Assembly: GCF_001613385.1 (NCBI RefSeq)
Contig: NZ_BDCG01000021.1
Span: 62,001-126,000, forward strand
Source of the DNA: Nocardia flavorosea NBRC 108225
Lineage (GTDB): Bacteria; Actinomycetota; Actinomycetes; Mycobacteriales; Mycobacteriaceae
DNA: 64,000 nucleotides
Direction of reading: 5' to 3'
In this document: positions 43,512-52,440 of the stretch, piece by piece
Numbering within the stretch: position 1 is the first letter of the stretch
How the letters are laid out: every line of letters begins with the position of its first letter
Notes under the pieces: generated by a model
Told to the model about the DNA's origin: nothing
Database searches by the model: none
Seen by the model: the letters and a program-made list of their open reading frames with translations, nothing else
Translations under genes and position numbers: made by a program

Positions 43512-43748
43512 CTACTGCAGCCTCAGCCCCGCATACAGGAGTGTGGAGCGATCCGGGCTGTCGATGACCGCCACGTGTTCTCCAGGCCGGGGCACTGCTA
43601 TGCGAGGTACGAGCGTGACCAACTCTGATCGGTGTCCGTCCAGCTCGACTGTCAGCACGACGACCGGGTCCTCGTTGATCGATTGCCGCGTGTCGTGGAC
43701 GTGAAGAGCCGTAGCGGTGCGGGCCTCGGCGCCTGCGGTGCGCAGCAT
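43512..43748 (-). CDS. Short hypothetical protein, possibly a 3' remnant
   Basis: 78 residues from an ATG with AGG upstream. The sequence has a clear beta pattern (RQSINEDPVVVLTVELDGHR, LVTLVPRIAVPRPGEHVAVI) that resembles the C-terminal domain of larger membrane-associated actinobacterial proteins. Coding-like residues extend upstream of the ATG (ATRHEISSADEPAGDQQAA), so the gene may be a truncated tail; the longer frame overlaps the divergent reductase start. Confidence 0.4.
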   Translation of the reverse strand: MLRTAGAEARTATALHVHDTRQSINEDPVVVLTVELDGHRSELVTLVPRIAVPRPGEHVAVIDSPDRSTLLYAGLRLQ

Positions 43749-43839
43749 GGCGGCCTGCTGATCACCGGCGGGTTCGTCCGCTGACGATATCTCGTGTCGT
43801 GTCGCGATGATTTTCGGCCTCCAGGGCAGTCTGATCCTT

Positions 43840-44406
43840 ATGGGCACACTCATTTACGGCTTCAATGTGTCGGTGGACGGATATATCGCCGACGCACAGG
43901 GGAGCATCGACTGGTCCGATCCGAGCGAAGAACTGCACCAGTATTGGAACGACTTCGAGCGGGAGACCGCCCTGTCGTTCTACGGGCGGCGGCTCTACGA
44001 ACTGATGTCCGCGTACTGGCCGACCGCCGACGAGGCCCCGGACGCCACCCCCATGATTGTCGACTTCGCCCGCGTCTGGCGCGATATGCCCAAGGTCGTG
44101 TTCTCACGCACCTTGGAGTCGGTCGAATGGAACTCCCGCCTGGAACGCGGCGACCCGGTGGAGGTGGTGCGGAAGCTGAAAGCCGAAACCGACGGCAGAC
44201 TGGAGGTGGCCGGCGCGACGCTGGCCGCGCCGATCGTGCAGGCCGGACTGGTGGATGAATACCGACTCGTGATCGCGCCCACCGCCGTGGGCGGCGGTAC
44301 CCCGTTCTTCCCGGCGCTACCGTCGTGGATATCGCTGCGACTGCTGGAGAACCGCACCTTCCCGTGCGGCACGGTCCTGCTGCGCTACGCGGCGAAACAC
44401 GACTGA
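43840..44406 (+). CDS. Dihydrofolate reductase family protein (RibD C-terminal domain)
   Basis: 188 residues. GTLIYGFNVSVDGYIADAQG at the N-terminus (SxDGYIA motif), LSFYGRRLYELMSAYWP, PKVVFSRTLESVEWNSRL, VAGATLAAPIVQAGLVDEYR and an LVIAPTAVGGGTPFFPAL end match the YyaP/RibD_C group of NADPH reductases. The physiological substrate is unknown for this group. ATG 43840 is used; the ribosome site is weak. Confidence 0.88.
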   Translation: MGTLIYGFNVSVDGYIADAQGSIDWSDPSEELHQYWNDFERETALSFYGRRLYELMSAYWPTADEAPDATPMIVDFARVWRDMPKVVFSRTLESVEWNSRLERGDPVEVVRKLKAETDGRLEVAGATLAAPIVQAGLVDEYRLVIAPTAVGGGTPFFPALPSWISLRLLENRTFPCGTVLLRYAAKHD

Positions 44407-44421
44407 CACGGCCGGAACGCG

Positions 44422-44795
44422 CTATGCGCCGTATCCACCGTCGATCCTCAGCGCTGCATTGGTGACGCAGGAGGACTGCGGGCCGGCGAGGAAGACGACG
44501 CATGCGGCGATCTCCTCCGGCGTGCCGTAGCGTCCCATCGCGGTCGTCGGAAGGAATATGGATGCGGCCGGGCCGTCGGCGGGGTTCCTCTCGGTATCGA
44601 TGAACCCGGGCCGGATGATGTCGACCGTGATGCCCCGGTGGGCCAGGTCGCGGGCGGCGCCGCGGCTGTAGCCCTCGAGGGCGAGTAGCCGATCGCGACG
44701 TCGGCTTCTTCGTCGGCCGGCGCCCGCGCCGACGCCGCGCCATTCCCCGCGATCACGGCCGATGAGTTTGCCGCTCCCGGTCGGTCGAAGCTCAT
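44422..44795 (-). pseudogene. SDR oxidoreductase remnant
   Basis: The C-terminal third of a classical SDR is clear: LEGYSRGAARDLAHRGITVD, IIRPGFIDTERNPADGP, YGTPEEIAACVVFLAGPQSS and a final RIDGGYGA. The catalytic YxxxK segment falls at a frame change (GYSPSR in one frame, ALEGYSRG in the next) and the Rossmann half is missing. Not functional. Confidence 0.7.
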
Positions 44796-44818
44796 GGCAC
44801 CGTAGAAAGGACACCGCC

Positions 44819-45424
44819 ATGTCGGAGCTTCTCGTCGACTTCATCACGTCCCTCGACGGCTACGCATCGGGAGAGGGATGGCCCGGCTTCTGGGGCCTGG
44901 AGGGCCCGGAATATCTCGCGTGGCTCGGCGAGCAGCCCAAGGTCACCTACCTCATGGGAGCGAACACCTACCGCTTGATGTCGGGCTTCGCCGCGGGCAA
45001 GGTCCCGAGTGGTCTAGACGAGTTCAGGCCCGAAGAAGAGGAGTCCGTCGATGAGCTCACCCGAGCGTCCAAGGTGGTGTTCTCCTCCTCTCTCGCGGAG
45101 CCACTGACGTGGGCCAACTCCACGCTGGTCCGCGACGACGCCGTCGAGTCGGTGCGCGCCATGAAGGCGAACGGCTCCGGGCTCCTCAGCACGATCGGCA
45201 GCCTCAGCCTGTCCCGGTCCCTGCTACGAGCCGGACTCGTCGACCGCTTCCGGGTCGTGATGTTTCCGGTGATCACCGGGGTCACGGGCGCAGAACGCAT
45301 CTACGACGGCTACCCCGACGTCGCCCTCGAAATGATCGAGCATCGCACCTTCGACGGCAGCATCCAATTGGTCGAGTACAAGCCCCGTGTGCTCGAGCGC
45401 CCGCCGCTCGGCGCCCCTGCGTGA
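44819..45424 (+). CDS. Dihydrofolate reductase family protein (RibD C-terminal domain), second copy
   Basis: 201 residues. SELLVDFITSLDGYASGEGW, TYLMGANTYRLMSGFAAG, ASKVVFSSSLAEPLTWANST, and a late LLRAGLVDRFRVVMFPVITG place it in the same family as the gene at 43840, but similarity between the two is distant, so this is not a recent tandem duplication. AAAGGA precedes the ATG. Codon choice (GACGTC, CTCGTC rather than GATATC-rich) differs somewhat from neighbours, hinting at separate acquisition. Confidence 0.88.
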   Translation: MSELLVDFITSLDGYASGEGWPGFWGLEGPEYLAWLGEQPKVTYLMGANTYRLMSGFAAGKVPSGLDEFRPEEEESVDELTRASKVVFSSSLAEPLTWANSTLVRDDAVESVRAMKANGSGLLSTIGSLSLSRSLLRAGLVDRFRVVMFPVITGVTGAERIYDGYPDVALEMIEHRTFDGSIQLVEYKPRVLERPPLGAPA

Positions 45425-45557
45425 CGTCGCGGCATCTACCGGTCCGGACCGCAGTCCGGCGTACGTGAGAGGTCGGCCGCCGGGCCGCCACCGCGATCAC
45501 GACACCGGCGACTACCGGGGCGCTCCCGGTGCGACCCCGGATCGTACCGCGGGGAGT

Positions 45558-45852
45558 TCAGCCGTCGAGGAAACGCAGTAGTTCCGCCGTGACGAATCGG
45601 GGGTTCTCCTCGATGAGCCAGTGCCCGGCGTTCGGTACGTCCATTGCCCTGACGATATCGGTGATCCGGGGGGCCACGGTGGCGCGGACCGGATCGAGCT
45701 GTCCTTGGGTGGTCAGCAGCAGAGTCGGGACCCGGACAGGTGCCGCCGCGACGGTGGTGCGGACGTCCTGGTCGAGGCTGCGGTACAACTCGTATCGGCG
45801 AATTCGTGGCGGCGTTGTAGTAGTCCACCGAAGCTCCGGCGAGTTGGGCCAC
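45558..45852 (-). pseudogene. Alpha/beta-hydrolase 3' remnant
   Basis: Two frames join to give VAQLAGASVDYYNAATNSP then RRYELYRSLDQDVRTTVAAA, RVPTLLLTTQGQLDPVRATV and the catalytic-histidine end MDVPNAGHWLIEENPRFVTA ELLRFLDG. This is the cap/C-terminal part of an epoxide-hydrolase-like protein with a frameshift near 45790. The nucleophile half is absent. Confidence 0.65.
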
Positions 45853-45859
45853 CTCGTCG

Positions 45860-46068
45860 CGACGGAGTCCGCGTATGCGGTCACACTGATCCTGGCCAGG
45901 GAACTGCGTGGCCGCGACATCACCGTCAACACCGTGGCTCCCGGCCCGACCGCAACCGCGATGTTCTTCGACGGGAGGGAGCAGTTCCGGGGCCGGCGGC
46001 GGTCATCGAACGCATGCTCTACGCACTCGATCTGCCACGGCGGCAGAATCCGGGAGGGCCGGAGGTGA
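45860..46068 (+). pseudogene. SDR oxidoreductase fragment
   Basis: A short stretch ESAYAVTLILARELRGRDIT followed by VNTVAPGPTATAMFFDGREQ is a standard SDR helix and PG motif after the active-site tyrosine/lysine. Nothing upstream or downstream continues the fold, and the frame then runs into non-homologous residues. It touches the hydrolase remnant, marking another junction. Confidence 0.6.
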
Positions 46069-46129
46069 CCGGTCACCATTCGGCCACCTGGGATAGTGGA
46101 CGCGTGAACCGCACAAACGGCATCGGATC

Positions 46130-46561
46130 ATGGCAGAAGACCTGATCGTGACTCGAACGCTGGTTATACCGGCGTCCGAGTTACGCGAGCGGTTCTCACG
46201 CTCGTCAGGCCCGGGCGGGCAGCACGTCAACACCTCCGACAGCCGGGTCGAGCTGTCGTTCGACCTCGTCAACTCGCCCTCCGTGCCGGAAAGGCTGCGC
46301 ATCCGGATGCTCGATCGCCTGGCCACCCGCCTGGTCGGCGGGGTGCTCACGATCGCCGCTTCGGAGCACCGCGCACAGCTGCAGAACCGCGCGGCCGCCC
46401 GCGAACGTCTGGCCTCGTTACTGCGTGACGCCGCTGCCGCCCCACCGCCCGTTCGCCGTGCCACCAAGCCTTCGCGCGGCGCGAAGGAACGTCGTATCGC
46501 CGCGAAGAAGCGGCGCGGCATCACCAAACGAAACCGCCGGGCCTTTCCTGACGACCAGTAG
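46130..46561 (+). CDS. arfB: ArfB/YaeJ-like peptidyl-tRNA hydrolase
   Basis: 143 residues. The class-I release-factor GGQ domain is present: RFSRSSGPGGQHVNTSDSRV (GGQ at ~residues 29-31), then SVPERLRIRMLDRLATRLVG. The C-terminus is the expected basic tail (RRIAAKKRRGITKRNRR) that enters the mRNA channel of stalled ribosomes in ArfB. Role: releases peptidyl-tRNA from ribosomes stalled at mRNA ends. ATG 46130 fits the family start. No codon-recognition domain, which separates it from RF1/RF2. Confidence 0.92.
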   Translation: MAEDLIVTRTLVIPASELRERFSRSSGPGGQHVNTSDSRVELSFDLVNSPSVPERLRIRMLDRLATRLVGGVLTIAASEHRAQLQNRAAARERLASLLRDAAAAPPPVRRATKPSRGAKERRIAAKKRRGITKRNRRAFPDDQ

Positions 46562-46681
46562 TGCCTTGTCGGGTCGGTGTGTATGTCCTGTGGGCAGATC
46601 GGAGACCGTCGGCGTCGGTTTTCTCAGGTAGGCAGCGGCTCCGTCACTGAAGCGTGCGTGGTTGTTGTCGGGATAGCGGCA

Positions 46682-47479
46682 TCACCGACGCCGTGGGACC
46701 TGAGCTGCCAGGAAGTCGTTGATGACTTCTGCCCATTCGGCCGGGCGCTCGCTGGCGAGTGCGTGTCCGGAATCGAGTTCGACGAGCCGGGCATTCGGGA
46801 TTCCGGTCGCTAGTTCGGCAGGGTGCGAAGCCGATACGACCAGATCGTGTGCGCCGGCAATCACTACGGTGGGGACCCTGATCCCCGCCAACTCCGGCCG
46901 GACGTCGACTCGGGTCAGCAGGTCGAGTTGATCATCGGCTCCGGCCGGTAGCGCCGGCCCGATCGCGTCGACCAGGGCACCGATCTCACCGCCCGATCGG
47001 CCATCGAGCCATCCGGGACTCCAGCCCAGCAAGGTCAGATATGCCGCCAGCGATCGGGTATCTCCGGAAGCGGCCAGTTGCCGCCACGTGGCGACGACCA
47101 ACCGCAGGCGCGCATTGGGATGAGCGAATCCCGCCGACAGTGCCAGCCCGGTCACCCGCGGGCGGTGTCGAGTCGCGATCCGCACTGCCACCGCGGCCCC
47201 GGTGGAGAATCCGGCCACGGCGAACTGTTCCTGCCCGGCCCGTCGCGCTGCGTCCACCAGGCCGTCGGCCAGGCCGTCGAGAGTGAGCCGCGCTGTCGCC
47301 CGCGGCGTGCGCCCCGACCCCGGGTAGTCGACCGCCACGACCGTATTCGCCTCGGCCAATCGCGGCACGATCGGGCCGAAACTGTCCTCGATATCGCTGC
47401 TCGCCCCATGGGCGAGCAGGACGCCCGGGCCGCTTCCGCTGACGGACCCCAGGAATTCACTCGTGTTCTGCTGTGTCAT
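46682..47479 (-). CDS. Alpha/beta-fold hydrolase
   Basis: 265 residues. PGVLLAHGASSDIEDSFGPI, VVAVDYPGSGRTPRAT, nucleophile elbow FAVAGFSTGAAVAVRIATRH (Ser in GFSTG), VVIAGAHDLVVSASHPAEL with the acid residue, and histidine in ELDSGHALASERPAEWAEV. Soluble; substrate unknown. The ATG is preceded by no Shine-Dalgarno; a MerR-type promoter places the transcription start on the ATG, so the mRNA is probably leaderless. Divergent from the MerR gene that likely activates it. Confidence 0.88.
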   Translation of the reverse strand: MTQQNTSEFLGSVSGSGPGVLLAHGASSDIEDSFGPIVPRLAEANTVVAVDYPGSGRTPRATARLTLDGLADGLVDAARRAGQEQFAVAGFSTGAAVAVRIATRHRPRVTGLALSAGFAHPNARLRLVVATWRQLAASGDTRSLAAYLTLLGWSPGWLDGRSGGEIGALVDAIGPALPAGADDQLDLLTRVDVRPELAGIRVPTVVIAGAHDLVVSASHPAELATGIPNARLVELDSGHALASERPAEWAEVINDFLAAQVPRRR

Positions 47480-47485
47480 GGACCC

Positions 47486-47517
47486 ACGCTAGAATCTCAC
47501 ATGGATGTGAGAGTCAA
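47486..47517 (-). promoter_or_regulatory. MerR-type promoter of the divergent hydrolase
   Basis: On the minus strand: -35 TTGACT (47517-47512), a 20-bp spacer filled by the perfect dyad TCTCACAT / ATGTGAGA, and -10 TAGCGT (47491-47486). Counting seven bases on puts +1 at 47479, the A of the hydrolase ATG. The overlong spacer with central dyad is the hallmark of MerR activation by DNA distortion. Confidence 0.65.
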
Positions 47518-47538
47518 CTCGGAGCGGGCGGAGTCGGG

Positions 47539-47919
47539 ATGCGAATCGGTGAACTGGCGCAGCGCACTGGTGTGAGCCATCGACTACTCCGTTACTACGA
47601 GGAGCAGGGCCTGCTCACTGCGCAACGCACCGGTGGCGGCTTCCGCGAGTACGCTCCGACCGCCCCCGATACCGTCCACCAGATCCGTGCTCTCCTGGCC
47701 GCCGGCCTACCCACCCGGGCCATTCGCGATATCCTGCCCTGCGCGCACGGCCCGGCCCCCACTCTCGAACCCCACCCAGACATGCTCGTCCTGCTCCGCG
47801 CCGAGCTGGCGTCCCTCGATTCCCGCATCACCTGCTTGCGCGAAAATCGCGAAATACTGGCCTGCTACCTGTCCGCCACGGAATCCGGCTCGACCACCAT
47901 GCAAGGTTGTGCTCCATAG
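47539..47919 (+). CDS. MerR-family transcriptional regulator
   Basis: 126 residues. A compact MerR: MRIGELAQRTGVSHRLLRYY, EEQGLLTAQRTGGGFREYAP, then a dimerisation helix and a short tail containing cysteines (PCAHGP, TCLRENREILACYL and a final GCAP). The cysteines could form a metal or thiol site but do not match CueR/MerR metal loops exactly. ATG 47539 follows GGAG. Divergent from the alpha/beta-hydrolase with a MerR-type promoter in between. Confidence 0.9.
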   Translation: MRIGELAQRTGVSHRLLRYYEEQGLLTAQRTGGGFREYAPTAPDTVHQIRALLAAGLPTRAIRDILPCAHGPAPTLEPHPDMLVLLRAELASLDSRITCLRENREILACYLSATESGSTTMQGCAP

Positions 47920-48092
47920 GTTTTCACGGCCGGTGAACACGGCATCAGCTACTGACAGGTCCCCGGCGGTCGGCTTTTCGCCACTGCATGCGAGTGCCCG
48001 GATTCGTATCCGCTGATGTTGCGGTGGGTTTCCGGTATCCGGTTACCCGGCGTCGACGCCGGTGCAGCCCCGTAACGTCCCTCACCTCGTGA

Positions 48093-48893
48093 CTACCGAC
48101 CGGCGAGCTCGGCGACGACCGGAGCAAGACCGTCGGCGGAGTCGGCACCGAAAACGAAGTAAGAGAAGCCGTTCTCGTCCCGGCGTCGCTCGATTTCCTC
48201 GGCGGCGGCTGCCGGATCGTCCGAGAGGACGGTCATCGCGTCCGCCGCGCGTAGTGCAGCGGGGTCGGTATCGGGGCCTGTCATGTACGGGGCGACGGAG
48301 TCACCGATCACCGGCACGGCGAGCGCGAGTTCGACATCAGCGCGGAATTCGCGCGCCATATGCGTGACTTCGCGCCGAGACTGAGCCCCCAGCACGAAGG
48401 TGACCGTATCCGCAATCTCGGCCGCCAGCGCCTGGGCCTTCGGGCCGAGTACCGCCATTGCCACGGGCGTATGGCGATCCGGGCCGTCGAGGTCTCGCAA
48501 CGTTTCGACCGTCTCCCGCACCCGTGCCAGCCGTTGGTGCGGCGGCGGTACCGCAGGCATTCCCTTGGCGCGCAGCTCGTCCTCGATCCCGGGTCTGCCG
48601 GTACCGATGCCCATCTCGAAACGGCCCTCGGTCAGCAGCGACAGCGAATGCGCTTCCCACGCCGTCAACCACGCCGGGCGGAACGGAGAGGCATATACCC
48701 AGGTGCCGACGCGCAGGTCGGTCAGGGCTGCGGCGGTGGCCAGCATGGGACCGGGCGCCGGTTGCGTCTGTGGGAAGTCCGGCACGAGCAGCGTCGAGTA
48801 ACCGCTGTCGGCGATGCGGCGCACACGATCACGCCACGCCGGCACCTCAGTGGTGAGCGGAGCAACGACCCCGAATCGGAACGGTTTCGTCAT
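48093..48893 (-). CDS. LLM-class F420-dependent oxidoreductase
   Basis: 266 residues. FRFGVVAPLTTEVPAWRDRV, GYSTLLVPDFPQTQPAPGPM, LRVGTWVYASPFRPAWLTAW, TEGRFEMGIGTGRPGIEDEL and VAMAVLGPKAQALAAEIADT are the luciferase-like barrel strands of the MSMEG/Rv F420-dependent group. Uses reduced F420 (or FMN) for hydride transfer; substrate unknown. AAGGAG lies eight bases before the ATG at 48893. Confidence 0.88.
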   Translation of the reverse strand: MTKPFRFGVVAPLTTEVPAWRDRVRRIADSGYSTLLVPDFPQTQPAPGPMLATAAALTDLRVGTWVYASPFRPAWLTAWEAHSLSLLTEGRFEMGIGTGRPGIEDELRAKGMPAVPPPHQRLARVRETVETLRDLDGPDRHTPVAMAVLGPKAQALAAEIADTVTFVLGAQSRREVTHMAREFRADVELALAVPVIGDSVAPYMTGPDTDPAALRAADAMTVLSDDPAAAAEEIERRRDENGFSYFVFGADSADGLAPVVAELAGR

Positions 48894-48996
48894 GTTCGGA
48901 CTCCTTGCTTCCGGTCCGTCCAGAGGAACAGACGACGGAGCCGGCCGAAACTCATCGGCGCAGCCCAGTTCGTGGACGCCCGGTTTCACAGCCGCG

Positions 48997-49506
48997 CTAT
49001 TCCAGTGCTGCGGCAAAGGTTGCGAGTGCTCGCTCGTCGAACAGCACGAACCGCACGTAGTCGACGGTCGTTTCCGCGGCACGCACCGTCTCGACGGCGA
49101 TTCGGGCACCGTCGTCCATCGGCCAGCCGAAGATGCCGGTGGAGATCGCGGGGAAGGCCACCCTTTCGGCGCCCAGTTCGGCTGCCACGCGCAGGGATTC
49201 GCGGTAGCAGGAGGCCAGCAACGCCGAGCGGTCCTCGGTGGCCGACCATACCGGGTCCACGGTGTGGATCACCCAGTGCGCGGGCAGTCGCCCTCCGGTT
49301 GTCGCCACAGCCTGCCCGGTCGGCAACCCCTTGCCCAGGTGTGCGGCGCGCAGGTCCCGGCACGCCGACAGGATTTCCGGCCCGCCCTTGCGGTGAATGG
49401 CGCCATCGACGCCACCCCCACCGAGCAACGAGGAATTCGCGGCGTTGACCACCGCGTCGACCTGCTGTTCGGTGATGTCCCCGCGCACTGCCTCCATTCG
49501 CGTCAT
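48997..49506 (-). CDS. Macro domain protein (O-acetyl-ADP-ribose deacetylase type)
   Basis: 169 residues. Complete MacroD-type domain: MEAVRGDITEQQVDAVVNAA, NSSLLGGGGVDGAIHRKGGP (catalytic Asn/Asp and Gly-rich loop), TGQAVATTGGRLPAHWVIHT, and the second phosphate loop AFPAISTGIFGWPMDDGARI. Hydrolyses O-acetyl-ADP-ribose or mono-ADP-ribose from proteins. ATG 49506 is used; ATG 49497 is possible. A decayed duplicate lies 3.3 kb downstream (52441-52781). Confidence 0.92.
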   Translation of the reverse strand: MTRMEAVRGDITEQQVDAVVNAANSSLLGGGGVDGAIHRKGGPEILSACRDLRAAHLGKGLPTGQAVATTGGRLPAHWVIHTVDPVWSATEDRSALLASCYRESLRVAAELGAERVAFPAISTGIFGWPMDDGARIAVETVRAAETTVDYVRFVLFDERALATFAAALE

Positions 49507-49637
49507 CGGTCCATTGTGCTGGCATGACCGACCACGAAACCATCGGATATACGTACCGGTCACCGAGTCGATGTCGCGACGCCGATCCGAGGTACAGTTA
49601 CCCTGTCCGTTAGTTCGTAATTCCGGAATAAGAAAGT

Positions 49638-50666
49638 ATGCCTATGCGAATTCGGATGGTGCTGGCCACGATGTTGGTTCCACTGGCCACGGGATGTTCA
49701 GGAACAGAGCCGGCAGCGCAGGCCTGCGGGCCGCCGCCGGAACCGGGCGTCACCTCGGCCGCCGGCTGGTTGGGGCGTATCGGCGCAGAACCGGAAACCA
49801 TCTCCGTGTACATGGACGACGGGCGGGGGCAGGTCGTGCAGCGGCGCGCCGGTGAGCCGCAACCGACGGCGTCGGCGAACAAAGTGGTGCCGCTGGCGGC
49901 TTATGCGCGCGCGGTCGCGGACGGTGAACTCGACCCGCAAGAGCAGGTGCCGGTCGCCGAATGGGAACGGTGGTATCTCCCCGGAACAGATGGAGGAGCC
50001 CACGAGCGGGCACGCGCCCGGCTCGGCGGGGAAACCGTGACACTGGACCAGCTCGTCAGTGCGATGATCCGGGAAAGTGACAACGCCGTACCCGACTACC
50101 TGCGCGAACGTCTCGGCGACCAGGCATTGATCGATGCAGCGGCCGCGGGCGGATGGGAGGGGTACCGACCCTCCAGCAAGCTCGGCGAGATCATCCGGCT
50201 GCTCGGGCCCGGCGGCGACGAGTGGCAGACCGCCCGCCGCTACGCCGGCGACTCGGCATACCGCGCCGATATTCGATCACGGCCGCTTCCTGAACCGGAA
50301 ACGCAAACCCGATGGGCCGAAACCACGGCCACCGCCTCCGCCCGCCAACTCGCGGCCATTCACCGAGCCATTGCCGACGGCAGCTTCGGCACCGGCGCCG
50401 ACGTCGCCCGGGCGCATCTGGAATGGCAGCAACCGCCACCCGGGTACGAGGCGATCGGTTTCAAGGGCGGCACCTACCCAGGTGTACTGGCCGACGCGTT
50501 CTACTTACGTGCCGCCGACGGGACGGTGGCCACCGCCGTATTGCTCGACCATCGCATGTCCATCGACGTATGGGCGGAAGCGATATCAACACTGAGCCAG
50601 CAGCAAGTGCTGGTCGGCGCCATGACGGCCCCGCAGATGGCGCGCCGGTTAGCATGCGCGGTATGA
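49638..50666 (+). CDS. Beta-lactamase-fold serine hydrolase lipoprotein
   Basis: 342 residues. A lipobox LATGC follows a short hydrophobic signal. The class-A-like fold shows SxxK as SANK (ASANKVVPLAAYA), SDN as ESDNAVPDYL, and the third motif as KGG (GFKGGTYPGVLADAFYL). KGG instead of KTG and the unusual SANK suggest a related serine hydrolase or DD-peptidase rather than a proven beta-lactamase. It is membrane-anchored outside the cell. Its tail continues close to the ArsR-like gene at 50701. Confidence 0.85.
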   Translation: MPMRIRMVLATMLVPLATGCSGTEPAAQACGPPPEPGVTSAAGWLGRIGAEPETISVYMDDGRGQVVQRRAGEPQPTASANKVVPLAAYARAVADGELDPQEQVPVAEWERWYLPGTDGGAHERARARLGGETVTLDQLVSAMIRESDNAVPDYLRERLGDQALIDAAAAGGWEGYRPSSKLGEIIRLLGPGGDEWQTARRYAGDSAYRADIRSRPLPEPETQTRWAETTATASARQLAAIHRAIADGSFGTGADVARAHLEWQQPPPGYEAIGFKGGTYPGVLADAFYLRAADGTVATAVLLDHRMSIDVWAEAISTLSQQQVLVGAMTAPQMARRLACAV

Positions 50667-50700
50667 CCGATACCCTCGCCGGCCCGGCCGGATCCGCGGC

Positions 50701-51171
50701 ATGCCCCAGGACGGCGCCGTGACGGATGTCGCGGCCAAACTCGCCGAGCTGGAGGCGCGGATCGCGGCCCTCGAAGGGCCGGCACCCGCCGACCGCGGCG
50801 AGCGGGGCTTCGTGGAATACGGCGGCAGCGTCGATTTCGGTGGCCCGGTGGACTGGACGATCCGCTACAGCGCCACCGCGATACGCACGTTGCCCGCGCA
50901 CGACCGTGTCGAGGTCCTGGCTGCCCTGGGCCATCCGGTCCGGCAGGCATTGGTCGAGGCTCTGCTGGACGGGCCACGTTCCGGTTCGGAACTCGCGGAG
51001 GCGGCGGGCCTCACCTCGCAAGGACAGTTGTATCACCATGTCCGCACGCTGATATCGGCGAAAGTGATCGAACAACACGGCCGCGGCTCCTACCGTATCC
51101 CGGCCCCGAAACTCGTCCCGACCCTGATCATCATGACCGCGGCCGCAGATATCGCCGACATCCTGCGCTGA
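50701..51171 (+). CDS. ArsR-type winged-helix regulator
   Basis: 156 residues. A coiled-coil-like N-terminus (AAKLAELEARIAALEG) is followed by an ArsR HTH: LAALGHPVRQALVEALLDGP, RSGSELAEAAGLTSQGQLYH and HVRTLISAKVIEQHGRGSYR. The recognition helix and wing are intact. ATG 50701 or GTG 50719. Situated 35 bp after the serine-hydrolase gene, so co-transcription is likely. Confidence 0.85.
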   Translation: MPQDGAVTDVAAKLAELEARIAALEGPAPADRGERGFVEYGGSVDFGGPVDWTIRYSATAIRTLPAHDRVEVLAALGHPVRQALVEALLDGPRSGSELAEAAGLTSQGQLYHHVRTLISAKVIEQHGRGSYRIPAPKLVPTLIIMTAAADIADILR

Positions 51172-51411
51172 GTCCGCCGCTGCAGGGACGCTCTCGATCG
51201 TCAGGGCTCACCTGGTCGCCGCCGAGATCACCGGACGCGCGATCGCGAAACCAGCCGTCGCCGGGCGCTCATCGTGGCACCTGTGGGGGATGCCCAGGAC
51301 GCGAAGTCGAGGCGCGGTAGCAACTCGTCGATGTCGACGGTGTCCATTACCGCGTCGAGCCCGACTCGAACGGTGCTCCGGGCACGAGTGCGCATCGGCA
51401 ACGGCCGATGT

Positions 51412-52236
51412 CTAGAAGAGGAGCTGCCGGCGGAACCACCGCGTCAGGATGTCGTCGACGACCTTCGCTTCAGGGCGTTGTGGCGCCGGTTCGATTCCCG
51501 GTTCGTCGGCCAGCGGGTGTGCGAGATTCGGCACGGAGACCAGTTCGGCATTGTCCCGCTGGGCATAGCGGTGCTGGAGGGTGTCGACCAGCGCAGCCGC
51601 GTCGGCGCGAAGGTCGGGGTGGTCTTCCTCTCCGCTCACGACCAGAAGTGCCGGGGCGACGGTGAGTTCGGCGGCCCGGGCCACGAAGTTCGGTCTGTCT
51701 GCGGCACGCTCGGCTTCGGCCGTCCATTCGTACGGATAACCGGCGATGCCCTCGGTGATGGGCACCACCGAGCGGATACGGAGGGCCGGGTTCACGAGCG
51801 CAACGTGCCGGATCGGGATCGACTCTGCGCACGGCACTTCGAGCGCGACGGTGCCGCCGAGTGAGGCGCCGAGAATGCCGACCGGCCCATCGCCGACCGG
51901 AAGCTGATCGCGGAGTGCCGCCAGGGCTGCCGGGAACTCGTCGGCAGCCTGCTGCGCGAACGGTGCGAGGAACGCGCGTAGGGCGTCGTGGCGGGCGAGT
52001 TCCAGCACGGCGTCGACGCGGCCGTCGACCATCCGGGCGCCACACATCGGCATGCCCAGGTGGACCCGCCAGGCCGGCACCCCGGCCATCGGCAGGGCCG
52101 CGGCGAACGCCGCATCGGTACGCGGGGCATCCAGCATGTGCCAGGACACAATCAGTGGTGCGGGAGCGTCGACCCCGCCGTCGGGTGGCAGCGCCGTGTA
52201 AGGGACGCCGGCGGCGGTACCAGTAATCGTCTCCAT
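51412..52236 (-). CDS. Alpha/beta-hydrolase (esterase)
   Basis: 274 residues. PLIVSWHMLDAPRTDAAFAA, nucleophile elbow VGILGASLGGTVALEVPCAE (Ser in GASLGG), LLVVSGEEDHPDLRADAAAL with the acid residue, and a histidine in SVPNLAHPLADEPG. Resembles small BAAT/dienelactone-like esterases. Starts at an ATG where the longer open frame upstream is not coding. The ribosome site is weak. Confidence 0.85.
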   Translation of the reverse strand: METITGTAAGVPYTALPPDGGVDAPAPLIVSWHMLDAPRTDAAFAAALPMAGVPAWRVHLGMPMCGARMVDGRVDAVLELARHDALRAFLAPFAQQAADEFPAALAALRDQLPVGDGPVGILGASLGGTVALEVPCAESIPIRHVALVNPALRIRSVVPITEGIAGYPYEWTAEAERAADRPNFVARAAELTVAPALLVVSGEEDHPDLRADAAALVDTLQHRYAQRDNAELVSVPNLAHPLADEPGIEPAPQRPEAKVVDDILTRWFRRQLLF

Positions 52237-52440
52237 CACGCTCGTTGTTTCGCGTGGCGATCGAAATGCACCCGCATCGGCCGGTGTGGCCGATCCTTTC
52301 GCAATCTGAACGCCGGCTGCCGGCCGCGGTCGACGTTCTACGGCAGTTTCGTCCCGTGACCCTACCCTGAGTGGAGGTGTGTGCATGGCGGCCATGAACG
52401 AGGCGGCAAAGCCAGTACTGGGAGTGTGGAGCAGTTTCGA

